A stretch of DNA of 64,000 nucleotides from an uncultured Lachnospiraceae bacterium (GCA_934320845.1 CAKRFU010000004.1:98423-162422); one strand, 5' to 3'. Positions 25,260 through 34,680 are shown, counted from the stretch's first letter. Notes: generated by a model not told the origin, from the sequence alone. Numbers and translations: made by a program.

Positions 25260-25613
25260 GTGTTTATGAAAGATATGTTTATACAAAAAAGAATGTTGTG
25301 CATAAAGATTTTAATTGTCATACTTTTATCATCAGTTTTTGCGGTGTTTTGCTTTCATATCAGCAAATCTTCCGGAGTAAGTACATTACAGACTGACAAA
25401 AAACTTTCATATATCTGCATTACTATAAATAAAAATGATTCCCTTTGGAGTATAGCCAAAAAGTATGAGGATAGATATGATGGCTCTTTTAATGACTTTA
25501 TTACAGAAATAAAGCGGTGTAACGGTCTTAAATCAAATACCATATATGCTGGAAACCAGATAGTAATTCCTGTTGTCATCTACAATGAAAAGATATCCAC
25601 GGCAGATAAGTAG
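25260..25613 (+). CDS. YneA-like LysM membrane protein, probable SOS division inhibitor
   Basis: The 117-residue protein has an N-terminal membrane span (CIKILIVILLSSVFAVFCF, about residues 13-32) and a LysM domain over about 60-108 (ITINKNDSLWSIAKKYE to NQIVIPVVI). This is the layout of Bacillus YneA, made in the SOS response to delay division. The LexA-like operator in its promoter fits that role. The start is uncertain: GTG at 25260 lies five bases after GGAGG, ATG at 25266 eleven bases after it. lexA itself is not adjacent, unlike in Bacillus. Confidence 0.7.
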   Translation: MFMKDMFIQKRMLCIKILIVILLSSVFAVFCFHISKSSGVSTLQTDKKLSYICITINKNDSLWSIAKKYEDRYDGSFNDFITEIKRCNGLKSNTIYAGNQIVIPVVIYNEKISTADK

Positions 25614-25744
25614 CTGCATTTTATCATACATTTGACATTATATTCCGTTATCATTTATTCGTTGCGTTAAATATGCATATGATTTATACCATATTATCGT
25701 GACAAAATAAAAGATTAAGACTTTATACGGAGGATTATGTTAGT

Positions 25745-27502
25745 ATGAATAAATTTTCAAAAATATCAAAAGCTTTTTTTATTGCAGGAATTACTGCGAT
25801 GTGTCTTAGTATTGCGCCAAAACCTGCAATAGCAAATGCATCTGTATCAATTGAGCAGAATAATGATGGAAATTATATAAACATCGAAAATGACAGTTCA
25901 TTAAAAGCTGTCTACAATAATGTTACCTATAGCAATGAAACTTTTCCGGCAATTCGTGTCGATGATGTATGGATGGTTCCAGTAAAAGAGTTTCTTCAGG
26001 ACATTCTTGGATGTACATATAGCTATGATGAGAATGAAGGCACATTATTTATTTCTAATAACTATGGCAATGCAAGTGTATCGTGTGTTGTTGGGAGTAA
26101 AGAGTTAAGTGTTGGTTCATCCGTAGTCGGTATGGATCTGCCTGTTATGAAAGCAAAAAATACCGAAGATAACGCAAAAGAGACGATATATGTTCCAGCT
26201 TCAAAAGTCATTCAAAATCTGGGGTATGGATACGATTCGTCCGCAACAGAAATAAGTGTTACTGATAATATAAAATTATATGAAAATTCTAAGCAGACCG
26301 AATATGAAAAACAATATTCAAATGCCATAAATAGTATAATCTATACTAAAAATTTATCCGGAAATGATATTGTTAACATTACAGCACTCAATGACTTAGA
26401 TGAGAACAAAGTAACAGAGAATACTGATTATAACAGTATAGAATATATCTATGCCGATACAAAAAATCTTCTCGGTGATATAGACAAGTCATTCGAAAAC
26501 GGTGTGGTCACCGAAATTAAAATATGGGAAGAAGAAAACAATACCCACCTCAAAATAACCTTTGACGGAAGATATGTTGTAAGTAAGCAAATCTTGGCAA
26601 ACACATTTTCAGTAATATTAGAAAAAGGTTCTTTCAGTATAAAGGCATTGATTCCGGATGGTGTAGATGCAAAAAAAATTACGGCAACAGACAGGTATTG
26701 GAATAAAAAATTTTATATTATAGTTCCTGGAAATCACGTTTCCTTTTATAAGAAATATATACCCATTAATAATAGTTCTGTTATCCAAAAAATCAATGTA
26801 AATAAGACTGCCGATGGAAATAATACCAGAATAGTGGTAACGACAACCAAATTACAAGGATATAAAATCACAAATGAAGACGGATATTTTACTGTAAAAA
26901 TCGGCGCACCAAAAAATATATATAAAAATATAATACTTCTTGATGCAGGACATGGCGGAAAAGATTCGGGAGCCAGTTATAAAAATCTGTACGAGAAAAA
27001 GCTTAATCTTGAAATTATTTATACAAGGGCACGCAAATATTTTGAGGCTAATAATTCTAATGTTAAAGCCTATTGGACCAGACATGATGATACATTTATA
27101 AATTTATATACAAGACCAAAGCTTTCAAAAACTTATAGTGCTGATATGTTCATGAGCCTTCATATGAATAGTGCTGGAAACAGACTGGCAAATGGAACAG
27201 AGGTATATTATTCTTCAAAAAATAATAAGGTTACAAGTACAGGCTTATATAGTAAAAAAATGGCTTCGATGATGTTAAACTCGGTATTAGACGGAGTAAA
27301 TGCTAAAAATAGAGGTGTTCGTCAGGCTGGTTTTGTTGTAAACAAATATAATACGGTGCCATCAATTCTAGTTGAATTAGGGTTTATAACCGGCAATAAA
27401 GATTATCCTAATTTAAAGAAAGCCGCTTATAGAGAAAAAGCTGCTAAAGCATTGTATAATGGTGTTGAAAAAATATTTAAAAAATATCCTACAAAACGCT
27501 AG
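25745..27502 (+). CDS. Secreted N-acetylmuramoyl-L-alanine amidase
   Basis: This cell-wall hydrolase cuts between MurNAc and the stem peptide. The 585-residue protein has a signal peptide (to about residue 32), a copper-amine-oxidase N-terminal-like domain (about 55-175), an AMIN-like beta region (about 230-385), and an Amidase_3 catalytic domain (395-583). The zinc and catalytic residues are visible in LLDAGHGGKDSG, YEKKLNLEI, FMSLHMNS and VELGFITG. GGAGG lies 11 bases before the ATG at 25745; a nearer ATG is followed at once by a stop. It converges with the recombinase gene. Confidence 0.9.
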   Translation: MNKFSKISKAFFIAGITAMCLSIAPKPAIANASVSIEQNNDGNYINIENDSSLKAVYNNVTYSNETFPAIRVDDVWMVPVKEFLQDILGCTYSYDENEGTLFISNNYGNASVSCVVGSKELSVGSSVVGMDLPVMKAKNTEDNAKETIYVPASKVIQNLGYGYDSSATEISVTDNIKLYENSKQTEYEKQYSNAINSIIYTKNLSGNDIVNITALNDLDENKVTENTDYNSIEYIYADTKNLLGDIDKSFENGVVTEIKIWEEENNTHLKITFDGRYVVSKQILANTFSVILEKGSFSIKALIPDGVDAKKITATDRYWNKKFYIIVPGNHVSFYKKYIPINNSSVIQKINVNKTADGNNTRIVVTTTKLQGYKITNEDGYFTVKIGAPKNIYKNIILLDAGHGGKDSGASYKNLYEKKLNLEIIYTRARKYFEANNSNVKAYWTRHDDTFINLYTRPKLSKTYSADMFMSLHMNSAGNRLANGTEVYYSSKNNKVTSTGLYSKKMASMMLNSVLDGVNAKNRGVRQAGFVVNKYNTVPSILVELGFITGNKDYPNLKKAAYREKAAKALYNGVEKIFKKYPTKR

Positions 27503-27530
27503 TGTAATGTATTAGGCTGTATTGTCTTTA

Positions 27531-28616
27531 TTATTTTTCCCATTTTACAGCACCTGCCGCACTTCGTTTCAAATCATCATCGATAGCAGCATAATGTTTT
27601 TTAGTTGTATTTACATCATTATGTCCCAAAACATCTGCCACAAGATAAATATCACCAGTCTGACGGTATAACGCAGTACCATATGTACTGCGGAGTTTGT
27701 GTGGCGTTATATGTTTAAAAGAAGTTACTTGAGCAGCATAATCTTTTACAAGTTCCTCGACGGCACGAACTGTTATCCTGCGGCGTTGAATAGAGTAGAA
27801 GAGGGCATGCTCATGTCCTTCTTTTGGATCTATTTCACAGCGTGACAACTCTATATAATTTCCAAGTGCTTCTGCAACATCCTCACCAAAATATACATAT
27901 TCTTCCTTGCCGCCTTTTCTTATGATTTTAATACGGTTTTCTTTAAAATCAACGTCCTCTATATTTAAACCGACACATTCTGAAACACGGATTCCTGTTC
28001 CTAAAAAAAGCGTAAAAATGGCTATATTTCTTAACTTATTTTTCTCATAAAAAACTTTTTTCTTACCGGTAAGATGTTCGCCTGCATGCTCAACAAGTTC
28101 CAATAACTCGGCCACCTCATCGGAATCAAGACGAATTATCTCTTTATCATGTAATTTTGGCATATCTATAACGGTAGTCGGGTTATTTGATATGAGTTCT
28201 CTTTTTTGATAGTATAAATAAAAACTTTTAAGTGAAGCAATTTTTCTGTGAATTCCACGTTCATCATTTGAATACTGCTTACCATTATATGTATAATATT
28301 TAAGGTATTCCATATATTCTTCAATATCCACAGGTTTTAATGATTCAAGTTCACTCAAAGTAATATCTGCAATTTTTTTTTCGTTGTTATCGCCTGAAAA
28401 CTCAGGATTTGTACTAAAAAGAAATCTAAAAAAAGTTCTCAAATCTGATGCATAACCTATGCGTGTCTTAGTAGTTGTTGTCTGCTCAATGCCTCTGAAA
28501 AAATCTCTACAAAATCCCGGTAATTCTTTTAACTGGCTGTTTAGTTTTTTTACATCATTAAGAGCTGTCTGTTTATGGTAATCTAAATCTGTCTGTACTT
28601 GTTTTAATGCTGGCAT
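27531..28616 (-). CDS. Tyrosine recombinase (XerC/D-like)
   Basis: This 361-residue site-specific recombinase has an N-terminal SAM-like DNA-binding domain (about 40-160) and a catalytic domain with the full set: Arg in GTGIRVSECVGL, Lys in RKGGKEEYVYF, His-x-x-Arg in TPHKLRSTYG, His in VLGHNDVNTT and Tyr in KKHYAAID. Similar chromosomal recombinases occur across Lachnospiraceae. I see no attachment site, tRNA or phage gene beside it, so it may be a resident recombinase rather than the mark of a mobile element. AAGGAGG precedes the ATG. Confidence 0.85.
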   Translation of the reverse strand: MPALKQVQTDLDYHKQTALNDVKKLNSQLKELPGFCRDFFRGIEQTTTTKTRIGYASDLRTFFRFLFSTNPEFSGDNNEKKIADITLSELESLKPVDIEEYMEYLKYYTYNGKQYSNDERGIHRKIASLKSFYLYYQKRELISNNPTTVIDMPKLHDKEIIRLDSDEVAELLELVEHAGEHLTGKKKVFYEKNKLRNIAIFTLFLGTGIRVSECVGLNIEDVDFKENRIKIIRKGGKEEYVYFGEDVAEALGNYIELSRCEIDPKEGHEHALFYSIQRRRITVRAVEELVKDYAAQVTSFKHITPHKLRSTYGTALYRQTGDIYLVADVLGHNDVNTTKKHYAAIDDDLKRSAAGAVKWEK

Positions 28617-28690
28617 CTGTTTTTACCTCCTTATCTTTTCGGAAAACTGGGGTTTAACGAAAAGTTGAAAATACTACCCTCTTAAATAAA

Positions 28691-29071
28691 CTATCCCTGT
28701 TTCCTGTTTATTATCTTTTTCAATTCAGCAATATCACTTGATGAAAGCTCCTGATTGACAAGATATGTTGCAATAAAATTCGAAAGTGAACCATTGTATA
28801 TCTTATCAAGCAATGCTTTTGTCTCGATTTCCTGAATAGTTGATTTGCCAATTATAGCTCTACATATGAACCCCGGATCTTCACGTTCTATGGCGCCTTT
28901 GTCTATCAGCCTTTTTATTACAGTGTATGTAGTATTTTTTTCCCAGCCGATATATTCCTTAATAATTTTTGCTATATCTTTGGCAGCAAGTGCCTTATTA
29001 GACCATAATAATTCCATGACATTAAGTTCACCTTCATGCAAGCGTATTACATCATCTTTCGTTTTTTTCAT
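28691..29071 (-). CDS. BlaI/MecI-family repressor
   Basis: The 126-residue protein is a winged-helix repressor of the BlaI family: LHEGELNVMELLWSNKALAAKDIAK forms the first helices, and NTTYTVIKRLIDKGAIERE the recognition helix and turn. The C-terminal half is the usual dimerisation helix pair. In resistance systems it is paired with the BlaR1/MecR1 protease sensor, but none lies here; its neighbours are rluD and a recombinase. The targets are unknown. AGGGGAGAA precedes the ATG. Confidence 0.85.
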   Translation of the reverse strand: MKKTKDDVIRLHEGELNVMELLWSNKALAAKDIAKIIKEYIGWEKNTTYTVIKRLIDKGAIEREDPGFICRAIIGKSTIQEIETKALLDKIYNGSLSNFIATYLVNQELSSSDIAELKKIINRKQG

Positions 29072-29116
29072 TTTTGTTCTCCCCTGTTAACTTTGCAAAC
29101 ATTACTAACATAAACT

Positions 29117-30082
29117 TTAAATATTGTTTTTCAATTTACAAAGAAGTTCTTCAAAATAATCCGGAAGTTCTGCATCAAATTCTACATATTTTCCAGTTGT
29201 CGGGTGTATAAAACCTAAAGTTTTTGCATGTAATGTCTGACCTGTCAGTTTAAACGGACACTTTGATGGTCCATACACCGAATCCCCTAATATTGGATGT
29301 CCAATACTGGCCATATGAACTCGTATCTGATGAGTTCTTCCAGTTTCCAGTTTACATTCTATATATGTATATTTATTATTTAAAGTGTCTAATACACGGT
29401 AATGAGTAATTGCCGGTTTTCCATTTTTTACATTGATCGCCATCTTTTTTCTGTCTGTCGGATGTCTGCCAATACATCCCTCGATTGTTCCTTCAGACTG
29501 TTTGAGATGACCACAGACTATGGCGTGATATGTTCTGGTAATAGAATGTTCCTTTAGCTGTTCAGCCAAAAATCTGTGAGCTGTATCATTTTTGCAGACA
29601 ACAATCACTCCTGTTGTGTCTTGATCAATTCTATGTACTATGCCTGGACGAAGCTCGCCGTTTATTCCCGACAAATCCTTACAATGATACATCAGAGCAT
29701 TTACAATAGTCCCACTGTAATGTCCGGGAGCCGGATGTACAACCATTTGTTTTGGCTTATTTATAAGTATAACATCGCTGTCCTCGTAAATTATGTCAAG
29801 TGGAATATTTTCGGGAACAATTTCAATTTCCTTCGGTTTACATATTTCTACATGGACATTATCATTATGTTGGAGTTTAAAGCTGCTTTTAACCTTCTTA
29901 TTATTAACATTGATAAATCCGTCTTTTATTTGCTTCTGAATAAACGATCGAGACATATCGCTAAATTTATCGGTTAAAAATTTGTCGAGACGACAGTTAT
30001 CATACTCGTTCTCAACACATAAATCAAATATATCTGATATTTCATTGTTAACATCAGTCTTTTCAACAGTTTCTTTCACATT
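29117..30082 (-). CDS. rluD: Ribosomal large subunit pseudouridine synthase, RluD type
   Basis: This RNA-modifying enzyme turns uridine to pseudouridine in 23S rRNA. The 321-residue protein has an S4 RNA-binding domain (about 25-90, RLDKFLTDKFSDMSRSFIQK) and an RsuA/RluD catalytic domain with the aspartate in RPGIVHRIDQDTTGV; RTHQIRVHMASIGHPILGD is also typical. I prefer the GTG at 30082 because GGAGG lies five bases before it; an in-frame ATG at 30100 would add six residues. It follows lspA, a pairing common in Bacillota. Confidence 0.93.
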   Translation of the reverse strand, partial: NVKETVEKTDVNNEISDIFDLCVENEYDNCRLDKFLTDKFSDMSRSFIQKQIKDGFINVNNKKVKSSFKLQHNDNVHVEICKPKEIEIVPENIPLDIIYEDSDVILINKPKQMVVHPAPGHYSGTIVNALMYHCKDLSGINGELRPGIVHRIDQDTTGVIVVCKNDTAHRFLAEQLKEHSITRTYHAIVCGHLKQSEGTIEGCIGRHPTDRKKMAINVKNGKPAITHYRVLDTLNNKYTYIECKLETGRTHQIRVHMASIGHPILGDSVYGPSKCPFKLTGQTLHAKTLGFIHPTTGKYVEFDAELPDYFEELLCKLKNNI

Positions 30083-30115
30083 AACCTCCATTTTTTGCAT
30101 CCATGTAGAAATAAT

Positions 30116-30135
30116 AGTAGTATAACTATACTACT
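30116..30135. promoter_or_regulatory. Palindrome between lspA and rluD
   Basis: AGTAGTATA-AC-TATACTACT has nine-base perfect arms around two bases. It lies just past the lspA stop and 34 bases before rluD. It could be an operator or a short RNA hairpin; the tight two-base centre favours protein binding. Confidence 0.45.
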
Positions 30136-30141
30136 GTAATC

Positions 30142-30642
30142 TTATTGCTTTTTTAGTATTCTGTTCAGGTCATTATCATCATAATAAAAAATTATGAGAA
30201 TTACAGCTAAAATCGCACCGGCAACGACATAGCAGTCAGCAACATTAAAAACAGGAAAGTTTATAAGCTCAAAGTACAAAAAATCAACAACATAACCATT
30301 ATATATTCTATCAATCATATTTCCGACTGCTCCGGCTGCAAGAATGACTAATATCCATTTTATCGCTGTAAATTTAGATTCATGAGGCACTCTATAAAAA
30401 ATATAACCAATAAAAATCAATACCAAAACTGTTATTATCAATAAAGGTATTCTCTGTTCCTGAAAAATTCCAAAAGCTGCGCCATGATTTTCAAGATAAA
30501 ACAGTTTAAATACATTTTTGATTATTGTAATTCCTGAATTTCCTTTTAGTTGAATAATTGCAAGCTGTTTTGTAAACTGGTCTGCGGCAACAAGTATTAA
30601 AAATAATGCAAACCATTTAATATAATAAATCAGCTGTTTCAT
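30142..30642 (-). CDS. lspA: Lipoprotein signal peptidase
   Basis: LspA removes signal peptides from lipoproteins in the membrane. The 166-residue protein has four membrane spans and both catalytic aspartates, in GNMIDRIYNGYVVDF and FNVADCYVV, plus YLENHGAAFGIF. The start follows ATGGAG at fair spacing. It ends near rluD and follows aroB by 15 bases. Confidence 0.95.
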   Translation of the reverse strand: MKQLIYYIKWFALFLILVAADQFTKQLAIIQLKGNSGITIIKNVFKLFYLENHGAAFGIFQEQRIPLLIITVLVLIFIGYIFYRVPHESKFTAIKWILVILAAGAVGNMIDRIYNGYVVDFLYFELINFPVFNVADCYVVAGAILAVILIIFYYDDNDLNRILKKQ

Positions 30643-30657
30643 TTAAAACTCCATTCC

Positions 30658-31746
30658 TTATTTGATAAACTCAGATAAAGCTTCTTTCATCTCACCATCA
30701 GTTACATTCTTCAAAATAACTGCATTTCCCGGTTTATCAAGTAAAATAAATTTTATCTTTCCGGCATCCATCTTTTTATCGTTTTTTGAAGTTTCAATTA
30801 TCTGATCAATATCAATACCGGAAATATTAATCGGAAGATTTAATGTTTTAAGCATTTCAAGCATACTCTGATATTCTTTTTGCGAAATCATATTACGTTT
30901 CATTGAAATATATCCTGCTGCGACCATACCTAGAGATACACATTCACCATGAAGAAGTTTAAAATTCATAAGTTTCTCAATAGCATGACCTAACGTATGA
31001 CCAAAGTTTAATAAAGCACGTTCACCTTTTTCAGTAGGGTCATTTTCTACGACAAGACGTTTTATATTACAACTTCCCGCAACAACTTCTTCAAGTATAT
31101 CCAAATTTCGCTTATTTAATTCATCAAGATGATTTTCTATATATGAATAATAGTTAGTATCCTTTATAAGTCCATGCTTTACAATTTCACCAAATCCTGA
31201 ATAATATTGTCTATCTGTCAGTGTATTGAGTGTTGACAAGTTCATGTACACAGCACTCGGCTGATGAAAAGCACCAACCATATTTTTGTATCCCCTGAAA
31301 TCGACACCTGTCTTTCCGCCTACACTGCTGTCAACCATTGCAAGAAGTGTCGTAGGCAGCTGTATAACCTTTATACCTCTTAAATATGTTGCGGCTGCAA
31401 AACCGGTAAGATCTCCTACAACACCTCCGCCTAGTGCTAATAATATATCTTTGCGGTCAAATTTTTCTTTGATTAGATGTTCGTATAAGTCCTCAACAAC
31501 ATTAAGATTTTTAGATTCTTCTCCAGCCGGAAATACAAATGATGTTACCTTTGACACACAATGTTTAGCAATTCCGGTTACATCTTCGAGATAATGCTTT
31601 GCAACCGAACTGTCAGAAACAATACAAACTTTGTGCTCTTCTGTAACTTGTTTTTTTATTACTGTATCAAGATTGGAATAATCTTTTTCAATGGTAATAT
31701 CATAAATTGGTTGATTGTCATAATGAACAGTAATTTGTTTACTCAT
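30658..31746 (-). CDS. aroB: 3-dehydroquinate synthase
   Basis: AroB makes 3-dehydroquinate from DAHP, step two of the shikimate pathway. The 362-residue protein has the NAD-binding ALGGGVVGDLTGFAAA, PTTLLAMVDSSVGGKTG, GFGEIVKHGLI and the zinc region LNFGHTLGHAIE with HGECVSLGM. GAGGT precedes the ATG. No other aro gene is near; it lies between division genes and lspA, probably in one long transcript. Confidence 0.96.
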   Translation of the reverse strand: MSKQITVHYDNQPIYDITIEKDYSNLDTVIKKQVTEEHKVCIVSDSSVAKHYLEDVTGIAKHCVSKVTSFVFPAGEESKNLNVVEDLYEHLIKEKFDRKDILLALGGGVVGDLTGFAAATYLRGIKVIQLPTTLLAMVDSSVGGKTGVDFRGYKNMVGAFHQPSAVYMNLSTLNTLTDRQYYSGFGEIVKHGLIKDTNYYSYIENHLDELNKRNLDILEEVVAGSCNIKRLVVENDPTEKGERALLNFGHTLGHAIEKLMNFKLLHGECVSLGMVAAGYISMKRNMISQKEYQSMLEMLKTLNLPINISGIDIDQIIETSKNDKKMDAGKIKFILLDKPGNAVILKNVTDGEMKEALSEFIK

Positions 31747-31804
31747 TTTAACCTCATTTCCGTAACGTATATTTATGTCACTCGATATTTATATGTAAAT
31801 AATT

Positions 31805-32923
31805 TTAATCTAAATCAATAAAAGTAAAAGGATTTTCATTTACCTCATTATTGCTGTCTTTTTTATCGCTGTCAATATTTTCAGATAGGTATGATACACT
31901 CGCTTTATCCGGTTTTGATGCAGGGAATACCGTACTTGAAATATCTGCATTGTCAACCCCCTCAAGTGTAGGTGTAGTCATAATATTTTCTACGATAATA
32001 TCATCTGGGTCATCCTCTTTTATTTCTTCAATTTTTTCAACATCAGGCTCATCAGCGGCAGATATTTCATTCATTACATCTGCCTTTTCTGCTACACCAT
32101 CAATTATATTATCAGAAGTGCCGTCGTTATCAATATCATTATCATCTACATTGTCATTATCGATATTATTATTATCATCTGCTATTTCAGTCGGCTGATT
32201 TTCTTCAATACTATTATCATCATCTACAGCTTCGTTTGTGTCATCAGATTCCTCTGTCTGCCCGCCATCTTCTGGTACGCTTGTCCACTTAAATAAAACA
32301 GGATTTTCAGGTTCATTATTAACAGGCTCATCTGATTGGCTTTCATTCTTATTTTCATTTTCATTTGTGGCTGCACCAATCGTATCAGGCATGTCAAATA
32401 CCGGTGTCTCAGGCGAATAGTCTTCACTCTCAATAAATTCAAGCTGATCTTCAACAATTGCTTTAATATCTCTCTTATAGCTTTCAAAAGAAGTAGTCAG
32501 TTTTGACAGTCTTTCATTTAAAATATCGGCTTTATGTTGTGCCTCAGCTACATTTTTGTCTATATCAGATTCAGTGTTTTTAATCAATTCTTCAGCTTCA
32601 AGCTTTGCTTTAGAAACAATATCAGATGCTTCGGCTTTTGCAAGACTCACAATATTTGCAGCCTCAGCTTTTGCGGCATTTTTGGTTTCATCAGAAGTTT
32701 TTTCTGCAAGCACAAGTGCCTTTTGTAAATTATCTTCCAGGTTTTTGTAATATTGTATCCCGTCACTAAGTGAAGTTAATTTTTCTTTTAATTTCTTATT
32801 TTCATTATTTAATTCTTCAAAACTCTCAAGAATAGATGCAATAAATTCGTCAGTATCTTTTTTATTATATCCGCCCATTGTCGTTTTTATTGTGCGATTT
32901 TTAATATCTGCTGGTGTGAGCAT
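31805..32923 (-). CDS. DivIVA-domain protein with long acidic tail
   Basis: The first 55 or so residues are a DivIVA membrane-curvature domain (MLTPADIKNRTIKTTMGGYN, DEFIASILESFEEL), followed by coiled coil to about 165 rich in AKAEAANIVSLAKAEA-like heptads. The remaining 200 residues are acidic and low in complexity (many Asp, Asn and Glu), unlike the short tail of typical DivIVA. It should sit at the septum and poles and recruit division or wall enzymes. AGGAGG precedes the ATG; it is 11 bases after ylmH, the usual neighbour. Confidence 0.88.
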   Translation of the reverse strand: MLTPADIKNRTIKTTMGGYNKKDTDEFIASILESFEELNNENKKLKEKLTSLSDGIQYYKNLEDNLQKALVLAEKTSDETKNAAKAEAANIVSLAKAEASDIVSKAKLEAEELIKNTESDIDKNVAEAQHKADILNERLSKLTTSFESYKRDIKAIVEDQLEFIESEDYSPETPVFDMPDTIGAATNENENKNESQSDEPVNNEPENPVLFKWTSVPEDGGQTEESDDTNEAVDDDNSIEENQPTEIADDNNNIDNDNVDDNDIDNDGTSDNIIDGVAEKADVMNEISAADEPDVEKIEEIKEDDPDDIIVENIMTTPTLEGVDNADISSTVFPASKPDKASVSYLSENIDSDKKDSNNEVNENPFTFIDLD

Positions 32924-32934
32924 TTTCTAACCTC

Positions 32935-33741
32935 CTAGACATACTGTTTTACTATTATATGAAATCTTCCTTTTTTTGTTGTCAATTCCGATGTTTCAAT
33001 CAAAAATTTGCCAAAACCGCGAATTGTAATTATATCATTATTTTTTATTTCTTTAGCATTTTCAGTACAGCATCGTCCGTTTATATATACATTACCGGCT
33101 TTTATATATGTAAGACATTGTGAACGTGATGATTTACATGCTACAGATATAATGCTGTCAAGCCTTAACGAAGCTACGCTTCCTGAAATTTCCTTAAATT
33201 TTTGTTCAATCGAAATTTCAGCATTTGAAATTATTTCCGTTTTTACGGTTGTATGCTTTATCTGTGTTATTGAAGCTATAAGCTTTTCTTTGTTTGATTT
33301 GCAAAATATATATGCTTCATATGCCTTTGAATAAGAGTCAACTTCTTTTACGACAATATCTCCTACCTGATCTCTGTTTATTCCCAGATTCATAACTGCT
33401 CCTAAGAAATCGCGATGTGTAAGTTTATCACAAAACTTTTTATTAACAGGTGATATTTTTACACACGAAATCGGAAAATCAGATTGTTTTATATCAATAT
33501 AATCCGTATCGGGCAGGAAACAGAGCATTTGATATATTGCTCCGTCATACCCTCCATATATGCATATTTTTTTGTCATATAAGTTCTTTGGAATACCTTT
33601 ATTTTCCAAAAGCATATATGCAAGTTCCACATTATTTAATCCCATAAAATCACTGTATATTGGAGCACCTCTATTATATGCAATATCATACATATCCTCA
33701 AAGTGGTTATATAATATCTGTTCATCTTTTGATAAATGCAT
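32935..33741 (-). CDS. ylmH: YlmH-type S4-domain RNA-binding protein
   Basis: This 268-residue protein has an N-terminal conserved domain (LSKDEQILYNHFEDMYDIAY) and a C-terminal S4 domain (RLDSIISVACKSSRSQCLTYIKAGNVYING). It matches YlmH of the Bacillus ylm division cluster, known to act in ribosome rescue and found beside divIVA. GAGGAT precedes the ATG. Order ylmG-ylmH-divIVA is conserved. Confidence 0.9.
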   Translation of the reverse strand: MHLSKDEQILYNHFEDMYDIAYNRGAPIYSDFMGLNNVELAYMLLENKGIPKNLYDKKICIYGGYDGAIYQMLCFLPDTDYIDIKQSDFPISCVKISPVNKKFCDKLTHRDFLGAVMNLGINRDQVGDIVVKEVDSYSKAYEAYIFCKSNKEKLIASITQIKHTTVKTEIISNAEISIEQKFKEISGSVASLRLDSIISVACKSSRSQCLTYIKAGNVYINGRCCTENAKEIKNNDIITIRGFGKFLIETSELTTKKGRFHIIVKQYV

Positions 33742-33760
33742 AATAATCCTCGTTTCTTAA

Positions 33761-34030
33761 TCAATAAATTTTCATTATCATTTTACAGACAGATTGTAAA
33801 TATGATGCAACTATAAGTATAATATATGGACTTATATCTGTCTTTAATGATTTTAATATTGAGTGTCTCACAATAAATCTTACAGGGTATAACAGTGGTT
33901 TCATCATATTATCAAGTATATTATTAATGAAACTGCCCAAAGGAATAATTCCTCTGAGCATATATATAATGTCTATTATCATTATGATAATTAAAAGCAG
34001 ATATAATGAATATACAAGATAGTAATTCAT
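33761..34030 (-). CDS. ylmG: YggT/YlmG-family membrane protein
   Basis: The 89-residue protein has two membrane spans (residues about 6-28 and 66-85) joined by the conserved loop with NNILDNMMKPLLYPVRFIV. The family is found next to sepF and is linked to division and nucleoid arrangement, but its chemistry is unknown. AAGGAG precedes the ATG. Two bases separate it from sepF. Confidence 0.88.
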   Translation of the reverse strand: MNYYLVYSLYLLLIIIMIIDIIYMLRGIIPLGSFINNILDNMMKPLLYPVRFIVRHSILKSLKTDISPYIILIVASYLQSVCKMIMKIY

Positions 34031-34032
34031 TA

Positions 34033-34629
34033 TTAAAACTCCTTGTTAAGTGTAGGTATGCTTATACCCTCATTATTTTCTGCGACATTTTTTATGTAAT
34101 CACCTGAAATGTCTATAGTCTTTGGTGAAAATATAAATATATATTTTGAAATCTGACGCATATTTCCCTGAATTGAAAAAATACATCCTGAAACAAAATC
34201 CATAATTCTCTGGGCTTCCTCAACATCTATGCCTTCAAGGTTTACAATTACCGGCTGGCCGCCGAGTAAAATATTGCATACTTCCTGTGACTCACCAAAA
34301 TTTGCCGGTTTAAATATACATACTTCCACATCGCTCGCATTTGTTCTTATAGGTACAACTTTTCCCTGAGAAACCGATTTTAAAGGAGTTTTTTTAGCTG
34401 AATATTCCGGCTCATCATCATAGTCATCATTATAATCATTGTATGACGTTCTTGAAAAATTACGGCGTTCCTCTTTTCGCTTTTCTTTTTTTAAACGTTT
34501 TTCTTCTTTGCGTAATTCTTTTTCATCTAAATCACTATCGTAATCATCGTTATAGAAATCATCGTAATCATCATCTTCTCCAAGTTTAAAAAAATCCAAA
34601 AAACTGCTTACCTTACCCTTTTCACCCAT
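34033..34629 (-). CDS. sepF: Cell division protein SepF
   Basis: SepF links FtsZ filaments to the membrane. The 198-residue protein has an N-terminal amphipathic segment, a long charged linker (Asp and Lys/Arg runs, residues 15-75), and the SepF core (about 100-185) with EVCIFKPANFGESQEVCN and GGQPVIVNLEGID, the dimer region. AGGAGG precedes the ATG. Confidence 0.93.
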   Translation of the reverse strand: MGEKGKVSSFLDFFKLGEDDDYDDFYNDDYDSDLDEKELRKEEKRLKKEKRKEERRNFSRTSYNDYNDDYDDEPEYSAKKTPLKSVSQGKVVPIRTNASDVEVCIFKPANFGESQEVCNILLGGQPVIVNLEGIDVEEAQRIMDFVSGCIFSIQGNMRQISKYIFIFSPKTIDISGDYIKNVAENNEGISIPTLNKEF

Positions 34630-34680
34630 TAGGTTGTCCTCCTTATATTAAAAGCACTATACTTTTTATTTTATAATCAA

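Noticed and set aside
27531-28616. Tyrosine recombinase as the integrase of an inserted element
   Set aside because: No attachment repeats, tRNA, phage or conjugation genes flank it, and its neighbours are household genes.
28691-29071. Beta-lactam resistance locus
   Set aside because: The BlaI-type repressor has no BlaR1 sensor or beta-lactamase beside it.
32000-32330. Microsatellite-like GAT/AAT runs
   Set aside because: They are the coding DNA for the acidic Asp/Asn tail of the DivIVA-domain protein, not a separate repeat.
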